Positions 8,934 through 20,446 are shown, counted from the first letter of the stretch. The stretch is 39,203 bases of DNA from Deltaproteobacteria bacterium (GCA_026388515.1 JAPLJO010000074.1:1-39203); one strand, 5' to 3'. Made by a program: numbers and translations. Notes: generated from the letters alone by a model not told the origin.

Positions 8934-9716
8934 CTACCTGCCGGTGTACAGCGGCTTTCTTTTTTCGAGAAACGCCTTCATTCCTTCCTTCTGGTCCCGT
9001 GTGCTGAAACACTGGGCACAGCATTCCACTTCGAGCCTGTTCGCATTATCCAGTGCAAGATCGTAGCCGAAGTTCATGGAGTGTTTCGCCATCTTGACGG
9101 CGAAGGGCGGCATCCCGGCAAGCTTCGCAGCGAATTTCTTTGTTTCTTCCATAAGTGTGTCCGCCGGGTATATGCGGTTCACGAGCCCGATTTCATAGGC
9201 GCGAGACGCGGTGATCAACTCACCGGACAGCACGAGTTCCTTTGCCCTGCCCATGCCGATGAGGCGGGCAAGCCGCTGGGTGCCTCCCCAGCCGGGGATC
9301 AGGCCGATAAGGATTTCAGGCTGTCCGAAGCGTGCCGTCTCCGAGGCGAACCTCATGTCGCAGGCGATGGAAATCTCCGTGCCGCCTCCCAGGGCGAAGC
9401 CGTTCACCGCCGCGATTGACGGTGTGGAGGCGGTTTCCAGGAGCCGCAGCGTGTCATGCCCGAGCTCCATGAACAGGAGCGCCTCACGCGGTTCCATTGC
9501 CTGCATCTGAGAAATGTCCGCCCCCGCGACGAATGCCTTGTCCCCCGAGCCAGTCAGAATGATTACTTTTACCGATTCATCATCCCTGCATTTCAGTACC
9601 GCGTCACGGAGCTCCGACATGGTCTCCGAATTCATGGCATTCAGTGCCTTGGGCCTGTTGAAGGTAATGGTGGCGATGCCGTCTTCGATTGCAAAAAGTA
9701 TGTTTTTATATTCCAT
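8934..9716 (-). CDS. Enoyl-CoA hydratase (crotonase)
   Basis: A 260-residue crotonase-fold protein. The oxyanion-hole segment AFVAGADI (61-68) and both catalytic glutamates are present: Glu114 in GGGTEIS and Glu134 in GQPEILIGLIPGWGGTQRL. It hydrates crotonyl-CoA and related enoyl-CoAs to (S)-3-hydroxyacyl-CoA. The ATG at 9716 has GAGGAGG eight bases upstream. It lies 31 bp after the 3-hydroxyacyl-CoA dehydrogenase and before the acyl-CoA dehydrogenase, so the operon carries consecutive pathway steps. The family symbol would be crt if the substrate is crotonyl-CoA. Confidence 0.92.
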   Translation of the reverse strand: MEYKNILFAIEDGIATITFNRPKALNAMNSETMSELRDAVLKCRDDESVKVIILTGSGDKAFVAGADISQMQAMEPREALLFMELGHDTLRLLETASTPSIAAVNGFALGGGTEISIACDMRFASETARFGQPEILIGLIPGWGGTQRLARLIGMGRAKELVLSGELITASRAYEIGLVNRIYPADTLMEETKKFAAKLAGMPPFAVKMAKHSMNFGYDLALDNANRLEVECCAQCFSTRDQKEGMKAFLEKRKPLYTGR

Positions 9717-9747
9717 ATAAAGGCCTCCTCATGCGCACAGTGTGCGT

Positions 9748-10608
9748 CTATTGATTGCGGTAGTCGTAGAATCCTCTCCCCGATTTTCTGCCGAGATAGC
9801 CGGCGTCAACGTACTTTTTCAAAAGAGGGCAGGGGCGGTACTTCGAATCCCCAAGCCCCTTGTGGAGGACATCCATGATTGCCAGGCACGTATCGAGACC
9901 GATGAGATCGGCCAGTTTCAGCGGTCCCATGGGATGATTCATGCCGAGTTCCATGATGCTGTCGATCGCCTCGGCGGTGCCCACTCCCTCGTAGAGCGCG
10001 TAGACGGCCTCGTTGATCATCGGGAGAAGGATTCTGTTCGATACGAAACCGGGAAAATCGTTGCACGCAACGGGAGTCTTGCCGAATTTCTTTGCCAGGC
10101 CTTCGGTGAGTTCGAAGGCAGGCTGCGAAGTGGCGAGACCCCGTATAATCTCCACGAGCCGCATGACGGGGACGGGATTCATGAAGTGCATGCCGATGAC
10201 AAGCTCCGGCCGCTTCGTTGCCGCGGCGATCCTCGTGATGGGAATGGACGAGGTGTTCGAGGCGAGCACCACACCGGGTGCGCAGCATTCATCGAGTTTT
10301 CTGAATATGCCGAGCTTCAGGTCTTCCCTTTCCGTTGCCGCCTCCACCACAAAATCGGCCCCCGTCATATCTTCAATCTTCGTGCTGGTGCGGATGCGTT
10401 TCAGAATGGCTCCCTTGTCGCCGGCGGTCAGTTTCTCCTTTGCCACCAGCCGGTCGAGGTTTTTTGATATCGTGGCGAGACCCTTCGCCACGAACTCCTC
10501 GGCGATATCATGCATGATGACCTCACAGCCGCCCTGGTGTGCGGCGACCTGGGCAATGCCGTTGCCCATCTGGCCCGCTCCCACGATGCCCATTGTCTTG
10601 ACTTCCAT
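9748..10608 (-). CDS. 3-hydroxybutyryl-CoA (3-hydroxyacyl-CoA) dehydrogenase
   Basis: A 286-residue stand-alone dehydrogenase of the Hbd/PaaH class. The N-terminal Rossmann fold shows [11 protein letters not shown] (10-20); the catalytic region [17 protein letters not shown] holds the active-site histidine, followed by the all-helical dimerisation domain ([15 protein letters not shown]). It oxidises (S)-3-hydroxybutyryl-CoA to acetoacetyl-CoA with NAD(P)+. The ATG at 10608 follows AAGGAG. It is closely spaced between thiolase (61 bp) and enoyl-CoA hydratase (31 bp). The usual symbol would be hbd or paaH. Confidence 0.92.
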   Translation of the reverse strand: MEVKTMGIVGAGQMGNGIAQVAAHQGGCEVIMHDIAEEFVAKGLATISKNLDRLVAKEKLTAGDKGAILKRIRTSTKIEDMTGADFVVEAATEREDLKLGIFRKLDECCAPGVVLASNTSSIPITRIAAATKRPELVIGMHFMNPVPVMRLVEIIRGLATSQPAFELTEGLAKKFGKTPVACNDFPGFVSNRILLPMINEAVYALYEGVGTAEAIDSIMELGMNHPMGPLKLADLIGLDTCLAIMDVLHKGLGDSKYRPCPLLKKYVDAGYLGRKSGRGFYDYRNQ

Positions 10609-10669
10609 GGTTTTTCTCCTTCCCTGGATGAATTGGTGTGGTGATCCACCACGGCGGTCCTTCCGGGAA

Positions 10670-11959
10670 TTACACCCCTTCGAGCACCACCGCCATACCC
10701 TGCCCGCCGCCGATGCACAGCGTGGCGAGGCCGCGCGGGAGATTTTTCTTTTTCATCTGCAGTGCGAGACTGTACACGATTCGCGCGCCGGTGCAGCCGA
10801 TGGGGTGCCCGATCGATATCCCGCTCCCGTTCAGGTTGCACCTGTCGAGACTGATACCCAGTTCTCTCATGCAGGCGATTGCCTGGCAGGCGAAGGCTTC
10901 ATTGAGTTCCACATAGTCAATGTCCTTCATGGTGATGCCGAGCTTTTTCATTACCTTTCGTGTCGCCGGGATCGGACCGAGTCCCATGTAGGCGGGATCG
11001 ACGCCGCCGGAGGCATATCCTTTTATTTTTGCCAGGGGCTGCAGGCGGAGTTCACGGGCCTTTTCAGCGCTCATGACCACCACGGCGCATGCCGCATCGT
11101 TGATGCCCGAGGCGTTTCCGGCGGTGACGGTGCCGTCCTTTTTAAACACGGGGGGAATCTTGGACATCTTCTCGAGCGTCGTATCCATGGGGCGCTCGTC
11201 GACCTTGAAGATGACTGGATCGCCTTTCTTCTGGGGAATCACCACGGGGACGATTTCCTCGGCGAAGGTGCCGTTCGCGATAGCCGCCCGGGCCCTCTGA
11301 TGGCTCAGGAATCCCAGTTCGTCCTGCTCATGCTTTGTGATTCCGTACTTCTCGGCGATGTTTTCCGCCGTCAGTCCCATGTGGTACTGGTTGAAGATTT
11401 CGAAAAGCCCGTCATGTACCATAAGGTCTGTAATTTTACCGAAGGGCATGTCCATGCGATAGCCCCACCGGGCGCTCGGAAGGGCGTAGGGAACCATGCT
11501 CATGTTTTCCATGCCTCCCGCCACGACGATATCGGCATCCCCGGCGGCGATTGACTGTGCCGCCAGTGTGATGGCCTTCATGCCGGACGCGCACACCTTG
11601 TTGATGGTGAAGGCATTGGATTCCTCGGGAAGCCCCGCATAAATGGACGCCTGCCGGGCCGGGTTCTGTCCCTGTCCGGCCTGGAGAACATTGCCCATGA
11701 TGCACTCGTCGATATAGACGGGTGTAAGGGCCCCGTCGTAGTTATAATATTTTTTGTTGATGGCGGTCATGTCGAAATCGCCCAGCTTGTCGGGACGGCA
11801 TGACTTCACAAAATCGCTGATCACGGGCCTCAGCCCCGCTCTCGTCAGGGCCTCCCTGATGACGAGGGCCCCCAGATCAACACATTTGACATCCTTCAGT
11901 GCTCCGCCGAAGTTGCCCACGGCGGTCCTTGCTCCGCTGACAATTACCGCGTCTCTCAT
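10670..11959 (-). CDS. Acetyl-CoA acetyltransferase (thiolase) with an internal insertion
   Basis: A 429-residue thiolase. Catalytic residues are present: Cys123 in [11 protein letters not shown], His385 in [10 protein letters not shown], Cys415 in [11 protein letters not shown], plus the NEAFACQA motif. It cleaves acetoacetyl-CoA to two acetyl-CoA, the last beta-oxidation step. It is roughly 35 residues longer than typical biosynthetic or degradative thiolases (about 390-395). The extra stretch lies near residues 47-78, between the first helix and the conserved [17 protein letters not shown], and includes two cysteine/lysine-rich turns and a YYNYDG segment. The ATG at 11959 follows AAGGAG. 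It lies 61 bp upstream of the hydroxyacyl-CoA dehydrogenase gene. Confidence 0.92.
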   Translation of the reverse strand: MRDAVIVSGARTAVGNFGGALKDVKCVDLGALVIREALTRAGLRPVISDFVKSCRPDKLGDFDMTAINKKYYNYDGALTPVYIDECIMGNVLQAGQGQNPARQASIYAGLPEESNAFTINKVCASGMKAITLAAQSIAAGDADIVVAGGMENMSMVPYALPSARWGYRMDMPFGKITDLMVHDGLFEIFNQYHMGLTAENIAEKYGITKHEQDELGFLSHQRARAAIANGTFAEEIVPVVIPQKKGDPVIFKVDERPMDTTLEKMSKIPPVFKKDGTVTAGNASGINDAACAVVVMSAEKARELRLQPLAKIKGYASGGVDPAYMGLGPIPATRKVMKKLGITMKDIDYVELNEAFACQAIACMRELGISLDRCNLNGSGISIGHPIGCTGARIVYSLALQMKKKNLPRGLATLCIGGGQGMAVVLEGV

Positions 11960-12047
11960 ATATCACTCCTTATCGTGGTATAGTTCATAACATACTTTTG
12001 TGCCTGTGTGCCGCCGAGTGTTCCCGCCGGACACACACATTCATCAA

Positions 12048-13538
12048 TCATGCGGCCCCGGTGGAAGACGCATCGTCTTCCAGGGCATCTACGAACATCA
12101 CCTCCCGCGGACATTTATACGGGGAGAGATACTGCCTGCAGTATTTAATGATCTCCTTCTCGTCCGCCGCGGCATTTTCCGCCTTCACCACAAGGGCGGT
12201 CACGATTTCCCCCCGCATCAAATCCGCTTTGCCGACGACACGGGAAGATGCCACGGCGGGGCACATGGCGAGGATGTCTTCCACTTCCCGGGGATATACA
12301 TTGAACCCGTTGGTGATGATCATCCGTTTCTTCAATCCCATGATGTAGATGTATCCCTCTTCGTCGATCATGGCCAGATCACCGGTGAATAACCACCCCT
12401 CTTTAATCACCTCGGCCGTGGCCGCCTTGTCGTTGAAGTATCCCTTCATCACATTGGGGCCGCGGATGAGAAGTTCCCCCGTCTCGCCCGGGCCAAGCAC
12501 CTTCGCGTTTTCATCAACGATCCGCACCTCCACGCGGGGAATGGGAACCCCTATCGACCCCGGCTTGTTTTTCATGTTGATGTGGTTGACGGCGCATACC
12601 GGCGACGCCTCGGTAAGCCCGTATCCCTCCAGAAGAGGTACGCGGAACCTGTCGTAGAACATGGGGATGTATTCGGCCGGCATTTTTGAGCCGCCGGTAA
12701 TGCAGAACCGCAGGGAGCCCAGATTATGAAGATCCGCACCGGCATGCAGCAGCATGCCGAGATAGAGGCGCGGGACGGCGGCGATAAAGGTGATGGATTC
12801 ATCTTCAATTGCCGTGAAGATGCCTTCCATATTGAACTTGTCCATCATTACCACGCTGGCGCCTACTTTTATGGTCATGAGCATGTTCACCGACGCGCCG
12901 AATGAATGATAGAAAGGTATCAGGCCGAGGACCCGGTCATGCTCCGTTCCTTCGCAGACATCCCGGAGGAGGACCGACTGGGTCGAAAGATTATAGTGGG
13001 TCAGCACCGCCCCGAGCGGTTTTCCCGTGAGTCCTGATGTGTAAATGATTGCCGCGGGATCGTCACCGGAGAGTTCCGCGTGTGCCAGGTGACCGGGGCG
13101 GCTGGCGATGGCGTCGGCGAGAGAAAAGTTCTCCCCGGCGCCGCCGGTGATAATCAGGTGCCTGCAATGCAGGAGCTCGTTCCTGATTTCTTCGTGTTTG
13201 CGCACTGAGGATGGAATGCTGATAAGCGCCTTCGACTCGCTGTTATTCAGCAGATGCGTCATTTCGTATGGCGTCGATGCCGGATTGAGCGTCACCGCCA
13301 CGGCCCCGATTCTGAGGACCGCAAAGTACGCGACGATGAACTCGGGAATGTTGGGGAGCATGACTGCGACTTTGTCGCCCTTCGCGATCCCCAGGTCTTT
13401 CAGTTGCATGCCGAGGGCACAGACCGCCCGGTCCATCTCTTCGAAGGTAAAATGTACGTCCTTATAACTGAGGAAATTACTCTCTGGAAACCGGTGACAG
13501 GTGTCTTCAAGTATTAATGCGAGATTTGCCCGATTCAT
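12048..13538 (-). CDS. AMP-ligase (ANL) family protein with degraded active-site motifs
   Basis: A 496-residue acyl-CoA synthetase homologue, first gene of the - strand beta-oxidation operon. A5 (LEGYGLTEASP, 303-313), A7 (FTGD) and NGFNVYPREVED (410-421) are normal. Three functional positions are not: the A3 loop reads YTSGLTGKPLG with Leu175 where PKG lysine is expected; the hinge is GLKKR with Leu402 in place of the usual Gly-Arg; and the protein stops at DALEDDASSTGAA, before or without the A10 lysine. In studied homologues these positions handle ATP and the adenylation step, so the protein may be inactive, limited to a partial reaction, or regulatory (inference). I chose the ATG at 13538 because GGAGG lies five bases upstream; the seven upstream codons would overlap that site. 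Confidence 0.82.
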   Translation of the reverse strand: MNRANLALILEDTCHRFPESNFLSYKDVHFTFEEMDRAVCALGMQLKDLGIAKGDKVAVMLPNIPEFIVAYFAVLRIGAVAVTLNPASTPYEMTHLLNNSESKALISIPSSVRKHEEIRNELLHCRHLIITGGAGENFSLADAIASRPGHLAHAELSGDDPAAIIYTSGLTGKPLGAVLTHYNLSTQSVLLRDVCEGTEHDRVLGLIPFYHSFGASVNMLMTIKVGASVVMMDKFNMEGIFTAIEDESITFIAAVPRLYLGMLLHAGADLHNLGSLRFCITGGSKMPAEYIPMFYDRFRVPLLEGYGLTEASPVCAVNHINMKNKPGSIGVPIPRVEVRIVDENAKVLGPGETGELLIRGPNVMKGYFNDKAATAEVIKEGWLFTGDLAMIDEEGYIYIMGLKKRMIITNGFNVYPREVEDILAMCPAVASSRVVGKADLMRGEIVTALVVKAENAAADEKEIIKYCRQYLSPYKCPREVMFVDALEDDASSTGAA

Positions 13539-13668
13539 ATACGCCTCCATTGCCGGCAAGTGACCTCAATATCACAAAGGATGTGGTCCTTCAACAATTT
13601 TACATGTCCGCGGTGTAATTCTAACATGCCGGTAATAAAAAAGATTTCGCCGGATGCCGCCGGGCTCC

Positions 13669-13696
13669 TTGACTTTTCCATCCTCCTTACTATATG
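13669..13696 (+). promoter_or_regulatory. Putative sigma-70 promoter for folD
   Basis: TTGACT and TATATG hexamers are separated by 16 bp, 42 bp before the folD start. This is a good match by eye in the intergenic gap between the divergent AMP-ligase homologue and folD. Confidence 0.5.
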
Positions 13697-13737
13697 TTCA
13701 CCCGGCTTCACATTTTTGCGGGGGTAGAACGACGGAC

Positions 13738-14589
13738 ATGGCTCTCATTCTTGACGGGAAAAAGATTGCCGGGGAGGTGCGTCGGGCGGTCGCGGAGGAA
13801 GCGCTGACGCTGAAAGACGGCAGAGGAATCACGCCGGGCCTCGCGGTTATTCTCGTGGGTGACAATCCCGCATCACAGATCTACGTCCGGGGCAAGGAAA
13901 GCGCCTGCGCGAAGGCAGGTTTTCTCTCCCGGGCATTCAGCCTCTCCGCCGCCGCAACGGAATCGGAACTTCTTGCGATTATCGGCGGCCTGAACCGTGA
14001 CCCTGCGATTCACGGCATCCTGGTGCAATTGCCGCTGCCGCGGCATCTGCGCCCTGATATCCTCATTGAAGCCATTGACCCCGCCAAGGATGTGGACGGA
14101 CTGCATCCCTTCAACACCGGACGTCTCTTCACGGGCAATCCCTATCACACTGCATGCACCCCGTCGGGAGTCATCGAGCTTCTGGACCGTTACGGGATTG
14201 ATATGGCGGGGAAAGATGCCGTCATAGTAGGAAGGAGCAATCTGGTGGGAAAGCCGCTCGCGCTCATGCTGCTCGCGCGGAACGCCACGGTCACCATGTG
14301 CCATACAAAAACGCACAATCTATCTGCGGTGACGGTCCGGGCCGATATTCTCGTCGCCGCCGCGGGCAGCCCCGGGATGGTGACCGGTGCAATGGTAAAG
14401 GAAGGGGCCGTGGTCATTGACGTGGGCATGAACCGCCGTGACGATGGTTCGGTGGTGGGAGATGTTGCCTTCAGCGAGGTGGCCCGGAAGGCCTCGTATA
14501 TCACTCCCGTTCCCGGCGGCGTGGGGCCCATGACCATCGCGATGCTTCTCAGGAATACGCTGAATGCAGCACAGAGAATTGCCGGCTGA
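13738..14589 (+). CDS. folD: Bifunctional methylenetetrahydrofolate dehydrogenase / methenyltetrahydrofolate cyclohydrolase
   Basis: A 283-residue FolD of normal length. It has the catalytic Tyr49/Lys53 segment (IYVRGKESACAKAG), the substrate region HGILVQLPLP, the conserved DVDGLHPFN block, the nucleotide-binding VIVGRSNLVGKPLALML, and the C-terminal TPVPGGVGPMTIAML signature. It interconverts methylene-, methenyl- and formyl-tetrahydrofolate in one-carbon metabolism and, in many anaerobes, in the methyl branch of the Wood-Ljungdahl pathway. I chose the ATG at 13738, where the family N-terminus (MALILDGKKIAGEV) begins; the 28 codons upstream in frame are not family-like and contain the putative promoter. 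Confidence 0.96.
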   Translation: MALILDGKKIAGEVRRAVAEEALTLKDGRGITPGLAVILVGDNPASQIYVRGKESACAKAGFLSRAFSLSAAATESELLAIIGGLNRDPAIHGILVQLPLPRHLRPDILIEAIDPAKDVDGLHPFNTGRLFTGNPYHTACTPSGVIELLDRYGIDMAGKDAVIVGRSNLVGKPLALMLLARNATVTMCHTKTHNLSAVTVRADILVAAAGSPGMVTGAMVKEGAVVIDVGMNRRDDGSVVGDVAFSEVARKASYITPVPGGVGPMTIAMLLRNTLNAAQRIAG

Positions 14590-14716
14590 AGTAAGAATGA
14601 CGATACTGCCGCACCCCCGCACCCGCCCGCTCATCATCACGGTTTTGTAATTTCCTGGAGAATGCAGAGTATGCATGAGACACAGATGCGGAAGCAGTAA
14701 AAAGGGAGATTCGCAC

Positions 14717-15331
14717 ATGGTAGACACGATTGACTGGCTGGGGCATTCGAGTGTTCGGATCCGCGCGGAAAAGATCGTGTATATCGACCCGTGGAAGCTC
14801 GGAAAATGCGGGAAGGCCGATATTGTGCTTATCAGTCACCCCCATTCCGACCACTGTTCGCCGGGGGATGTGAAAAAAGTCCTGAGGGATGACACGGTCA
14901 TTATCGCGACGGCCGACTGCGCCCCCGGGCTGCCGGGGAATATCAGGGTGGTACAGCCGGGTGATGAGGTATCCCTCGGAGCGATACGTGTGACCGCGGT
15001 GCCTGCCTATAATGTGAATAAGGCCTTTCATCCGAAGGCGAAGGGCTGGGTTGGTTTTGTGATCACCGTCGGCGGAAAGAATATCTACTATGCCGGCGAT
15101 ACCGATGTAATCCCCGAGATGAAAAAGTTGAAGGCCGATATAATGATCGTGCCCGTGGGAGGCACCTATACAATGACGGCCGAAGAGGCCGCGGATGCGG
15201 TGAATATAATCAATCCCGAAACTGCCGTTCCCGTTCACTACGGTGACATTGTGGGAAGCCTCGATGATGCAAAACGGTTCAAGGAGCTCTGCCGTTGTGA
15301 AGTGGTGATAAAGCCTGCGGTAACCGCATGA
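14717..15331 (+). CDS. UlaG-like metallo-beta-lactamase-fold hydrolase
   Basis: A 204-residue MBL-fold protein. It begins with the UlaG/RNase Z-like N-terminus DTIDWLGHSSVRI, has the metal motif SHPHSDHCSPGD (HxHxDH) near residue 40, NIYYAGDTD near residue 130, and a late histidine in PVHYGD. The substrate is unknown; members include sugar-lactone hydrolases and many uncharacterised proteins. The ATG at 14717 has AAAGGGAG about eight bases upstream, better than starts further upstream. It lies 127 bp after folD and 205 bp before groES, so it may be expressed from folD or alone. Confidence 0.82.
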   Translation: MVDTIDWLGHSSVRIRAEKIVYIDPWKLGKCGKADIVLISHPHSDHCSPGDVKKVLRDDTVIIATADCAPGLPGNIRVVQPGDEVSLGAIRVTAVPAYNVNKAFHPKAKGWVGFVITVGGKNIYYAGDTDVIPEMKKLKADIMIVPVGGTYTMTAEEAADAVNIINPETAVPVHYGDIVGSLDDAKRFKELCRCEVVIKPAVTA

Positions 15332-15439
15332 AGAAAGTCCGTGGTTCGCCCGCCCTCCGGACCTGCGTTCGCTCTGCCGATCAATCTTCTTCCGGGGAGG
15401 TGTTCCTGCAGAAAATTCGCATATTTTATCAGAACTTAC

Positions 15440-15467
15440 TTGACATAAGTGAATTTATGTTTAATTT
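15440..15467 (+). promoter_or_regulatory. Putative groESL promoter with an internal inverted repeat
   Basis: TTGACA (15440-15445) and TAATTT (15462-15467) are 16 bp apart. The spacer holds the inverted repeat ACATAA-N6-TTATGT (15443-15460), which would suit a repressor. It does not match the CIRCE sequence bound by HrcA. It lies about 70 bp upstream of groES. Confidence 0.45.
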
Positions 15468-15536
15468 ATACTCGCTCTTCGGACTAGCACCTCAAACCCT
15501 TCGGAAATATTAAATAAGTATGAAAGGAGATATACG

Positions 15537-15827
15537 ATGAAGTTGAGACCCTTACATGACAGGATTATTGTAAAGCGTCTGGAAGAAGAGGAAAAGACCA
15601 AGGGGGGGATCATCATACCCGACAGCGCCAAGGAAAAACCCATGGAGGGGAAGGTCATCGCCGTGGGCAAAGGCAAAGTGACGGAAGATGGGAAGCTGGT
15701 GAAACTCGATGTCAAGGCCGGTGACAGGGTCCTTTTCACCAAATACGCCGGCAGCGACGTGAAGATTGACGGCGTCGATCATCTCATCCTGCGTGAGGAT
15801 GACGTCCTGGGCATTATAGAAAAGTAA
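15537..15827 (+). CDS. groES: Co-chaperonin GroES (Hsp10)
   Basis: A 96-residue GroES of standard length. The N-terminus [20 protein letters not shown] and the mobile loop [15 protein letters not shown] (about residues 22-36) bind Gro[29 protein letters not shown] and the C-terminal [11 protein letters not shown] complete the fold. It caps the GroEL chamber in the cytoplasm during ATP-driven protein folding. The ATG at 15537 follows AAAGGAGATATACG. groEL starts 30 bp downstream in the usual operon order. Confidence 0.98.
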   Translation: MKLRPLHDRIIVKRLEEEEKTKGGIIIPDSAKEKPMEGKVIAVGKGKVTEDGKLVKLDVKAGDRVLFTKYAGSDVKIDGVDHLILREDDVLGIIEK

Positions 15828-15842
15828 AAAATCAGATAATGA

Positions 15843-17498
<1,656 letters not shown>

Positions 17499-17534
17499 CA
17501 GGGAGCATCACATCACTATAGAAGCGAATTGAGT

Positions 17535-17566
17535 GAGGGCCCCGCTCGCAGGCGAGCGGGGCCCTC
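17535..17566 (+). terminator. Terminator after groEL
   Basis: A perfect 15-bp GC-rich inverted repeat (GAGGGCCCCGCTCGC / GCGAGCGGGGCCCTC) with a 2-nt formal loop, followed by GTGTTTTC. It likely ends groESL transcription. Confidence 0.8.
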
Positions 17567-17644
17567 GTGTTTTCATCGAAAGCAGTTGCCTGTCGGCGAC
17601 GATGTATGTTAAGAGATGCGGAATTAATTGAGGCGGAGAAATCC

Positions 17645-20446
17645 ATGGATTACAAGGACACCCTTAACCTTCCAAGAACCAGTTTCCCAATGAAAGCGAA
17701 CCTCGCCACGAAAGAGCCCGAGATGCTCAAAAAGTGGGAGGACATGAATATTTATAAGAAAATCCGGGAAATTTCCAAAGGCCGGAAGCCCTACATTCTT
17801 CACGACGGCCCTCCCTACGCAAACGGTGATATTCACCTCGGAACGGCACTGAATAAAATCATAAAGGACATCGTGGTCAAATCGAAAAACATGATGGGCC
17901 ATGACAGTATCTATGTGCCGGGGTGGGACTGCCACGGACTTCCCATCGAGCACCAGGTTGATCAGACCCTGGGTGATAAGAGATTTACCATCCCGCAGGC
18001 GGAGAAGCGGCGGCTCTGCAGGGCATACGCCGAGAAGTTTGTTGACATACAGCGCAACCAGTTCAAACGGTTCGGCGTGTTCGGTGAATGGGACTCCCCC
18101 TACATCACCATGGACTATGATTACGAGGCGACGACCATTGCGGAGCTCGCCACGCTGATTCTCAACGGTTCCGTGTACAAGGGGAAAAAGCCGGTCTACT
18201 GGTGTGCCTCGTGCAAGACCGCTCTCGCCGAGGCGGAGGTCGAATACAAGGACCACGAAACACCCTCGATATACGTGAAGTTCCGCGTCGTTTCGGATAT
18301 CGCGCCGGTCCGTGCGAAGCTCGCGGGAGAAAAGGTGAGCGTCGTCATCTGGACCACCACGCCCTGGACCATTCCGGCAAACCTGGCGATTGCACTCCAT
18401 TCGGATTTCGATTATGTGGCCCTCAAGGTGAAGGGTGAAGTATTCATTCTCGCAAAGGAACTCATCGACTATTGTCTCGATGCCTTCGGGTACCGCGGCG
18501 CACCCCACGAAATAATCGACGAATTCAAGGGGACTGCCCTCGAAGGACTGAAATGCAGGCATCCCCTTTATGACCGCGAGAGCGTCCTCATCGTCGCCCC
18601 CTTCGTCACCCTCGAAGCGGGGACGGGCTGCGTTCATATCGCGCCGGGCCACGGCCAGGAAGACTATGAAATCGGCCTTCACTACGGGCTCGATGTTTAT
18701 GCGCCCGTCGACGACGACGGGAAATTCACCCCCGACGTGGGGTATTTCGCCGGCGAATTCGTCTTCGATGCCAACACATCGGTCAACAGAAAACTCAAAG
18801 AAAACGGCGCGCTCCTCGGCTCGCACGATATGGTTCACCAGTACCCCCATTGCTGGCGATGCAAGAATCCGATTATTTTCAGGTCCACGGAACAGTGGTT
18901 CATTTCCATGGAGAAGAACGGGCTGCGGCAAAAAGCGCTTGCCGCCATCGACAGCGTCGCGTGGGTTCCCGGGTGGGGTCGTGACCGCATTTACGGCATG
19001 ATCGAGAACCGTCCGGACTGGTGTATTTCGCGGCAGCGCGTCTGGGGTGTGCCCATCGCGATTTTCTACTGCACGAAATGCGGCAGTGTCCTGGCGACGG
19101 AAAAAACCCTGAGTCATGTGGTGGCGCAGGTCAGAAAGTCCGGTGCCGATGTGTGGTTCGAAAAAGAGGCGAAGGATCTTCTTCCCGAAGGCACGACCTG
19201 CCCCGCGTGCAAGGGCGGTGAATTCAAAAAGGAAACGAATATCCTCGATGTGTGGTTTGATTCCGGCGTAAGCCATGCCGCCGTACTTGAAAAAAAGGGG
19301 CACTGGGAAGGCCTCCGGTCGCCCGCCGACATGTACCTCGAAGGAAGCGACCAGCACCGCGGCTGGTTTCATTCGTCCCTTCTTGAATCCGTCGGGACAC
19401 GCGGCAGGGCTCCCTACCGGACGGTGCTTACGCACGGGTTTGTCGTTGACGGTGAAGGCAAAAAGATGTCCAAGTCGCTGGGAAATTTCGTCGATCCCCA
19501 GGAACTGGTGAATGTGTACGGTGCCGAAATACTCCGCCTCTGGGTCGCCGCCGAGGATTATACCGATGATATCAGGATTTCCGATGAAATCCTGAAGCGT
19601 CTTGTCGAAGCATACCGGAGGATCAGGAATACGAGCAGGTACATTCTGGGAAACCTCTATGACTTCGATTACGAAAAGGACATGGTGGCACTCCCGGAGA
19701 TGAGAGAAATCGACCGGTGGGCGCTCCACCGTCTTCAGGAAATAATAAAGCGTGTCCGCAACGCGTACGAAGAATATCAGTTCCACGTCGTGTACTACAC
19801 GCTTCATAATTTCTGCACCGTCGACCTGAGCGCGCTCTATCTCGACGTCCTGAAGGACCGCCTCTATACCTCGCGGGGGACATCGAAGGAACGGCGCTCC
19901 GCCCAGACCGCCATGTACCTCATCCTCGATGCGATGGCGCGCCTCCTCGCTCCCATCCTCACCTTCACGGCGGAAGAAATATGGGAGCATCTGCCTTCCG
20001 GCACGGGGAAGGCGGACAGCATCCACATGGCCCCGTTTCCCGATGTGGATGCGTCGTGTGTTGACGAGGCATTGAACGAGCGATGGGAATCGCTGATTAC
20101 CGTAAGGGGAGAGGTGTCGAGGGCGATAGAAACGGTGCGGCAGAAAAAAATTGTGGGGCACTCCCTCGACTGCCGTGTTGACATCGCGGCACCGGGAAAA
20201 TTACGCACGCTTCTCGACATGTATCGCGATGAACTGGCGGCGCTCTTTATCGTATCGCAGGTGAACCTGGCGCCGGACAGCCGGGGATTTGACAATCCCC
20301 ATGAAAGCGCCGAGATACAGGGGCTCACGGTGGGCATTGCAAGGGCCGGTGGCGTCAAGTGCGAACGGTGCTGGAATTACAGCGAGACCGTGGGCGCGGA
20401 CAGCGCACATCCGGCGATCTGCGGGCGGTGCCGCACGAATCTTTAA
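17645..20446 (+). CDS. ileS: Isoleucyl-tRNA synthetase
   Basis: A 933-residue class Ia aminoacyl-tRNA synthetase of normal IleRS length. The HIGH-type motif is in [15 protein letters not shown] (56-70), the IleRS signature [11 protein letters not shown] follows, the CP1 editing domain contains [12 protein letters not shown], and the KMSKS loop is [10 protein letters not shown] near residue 607. The C-terminus carries a zinc-type cysteine cluster (CERCWNY and CGRC). It attaches isoleucine to tRNA-Ile and edits valine. I chose the ATG at 17645 with GGCGGAG upstream; the in-frame codons back to 17567 do not resemble the family. No T-box leader was seen. lspA follows 62 bp downstream, a common pairing. 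Confidence 0.98.
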   Translation: MDYKDTLNLPRTSFPMKANLATKEPEMLKKWEDMNIYKKIREISKGRKPYILHDGPPYANGDIHLGTALNKIIKDIVVKSKNMMGHDSIYVPGWDCHGLPIEHQVDQTLGDKRFTIPQAEKRRLCRAYAEKFVDIQRNQFKRFGVFGEWDSPYITMDYDYEATTIAELATLILNGSVYKGKKPVYWCASCKTALAEAEVEYKDHETPSIYVKFRVVSDIAPVRAKLAGEKVSVVIWTTTPWTIPANLAIALHSDFDYVALKVKGEVFILAKELIDYCLDAFGYRGAPHEIIDEFKGTALEGLKCRHPLYDRESVLIVAPFVTLEAGTGCVHIAPGHGQEDYEIGLHYGLDVYAPVDDDGKFTPDVGYFAGEFVFDANTSVNRKLKENGALLGSHDMVHQYPHCWRCKNPIIFRSTEQWFISMEKNGLRQKALAAIDSVAWVPGWGRDRIYGMIENRPDWCISRQRVWGVPIAIFYCTKCGSVLATEKTLSHVVAQVRKSGADVWFEKEAKDLLPEGTTCPACKGGEFKKETNILDVWFDSGVSHAAVLEKKGHWEGLRSPADMYLEGSDQHRGWFHSSLLESVGTRGRAPYRTVLTHGFVVDGEGKKMSKSLGNFVDPQELVNVYGAEILRLWVAAEDYTDDIRISDEILKRLVEAYRRIRNTSRYILGNLYDFDYEKDMVALPEMREIDRWALHRLQEIIKRVRNAYEEYQFHVVYYTLHNFCTVDLSALYLDVLKDRLYTSRGTSKERRSAQTAMYLILDAMARLLAPILTFTAEEIWEHLPSGTGKADSIHMAPFPDVDASCVDEALNERWESLITVRGEVSRAIETVRQKKIVGHSLDCRVDIAAPGKLRTLLDMYRDELAALFIVSQVNLAPDSRGFDNPHESAEIQGLTVGIARAGGVKCERCWNYSETVGADSAHPAICGRCRTNL

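Noticed and set aside
10013-11554. 513-codon open frame antisense to the thiolase and hydroxyacyl-CoA dehydrogenase genes
   Set aside because: Spans two clear - strand genes and the gap between them; product is low-complexity and unlike any family I know.
15475-15500. Possible CIRCE operator near groES (a TAGCACCTC sequence)
   Set aside because: Only one half-like match is present; no GAGTGCTAA partner lies at the required 9-bp spacing.
17624-20161. 845-codon open frame antisense to ileS
   Set aside because: ileS is unambiguous on the + strand with all motifs. The antisense frame has no recognisable domains and follows from GC-rich codon bias.
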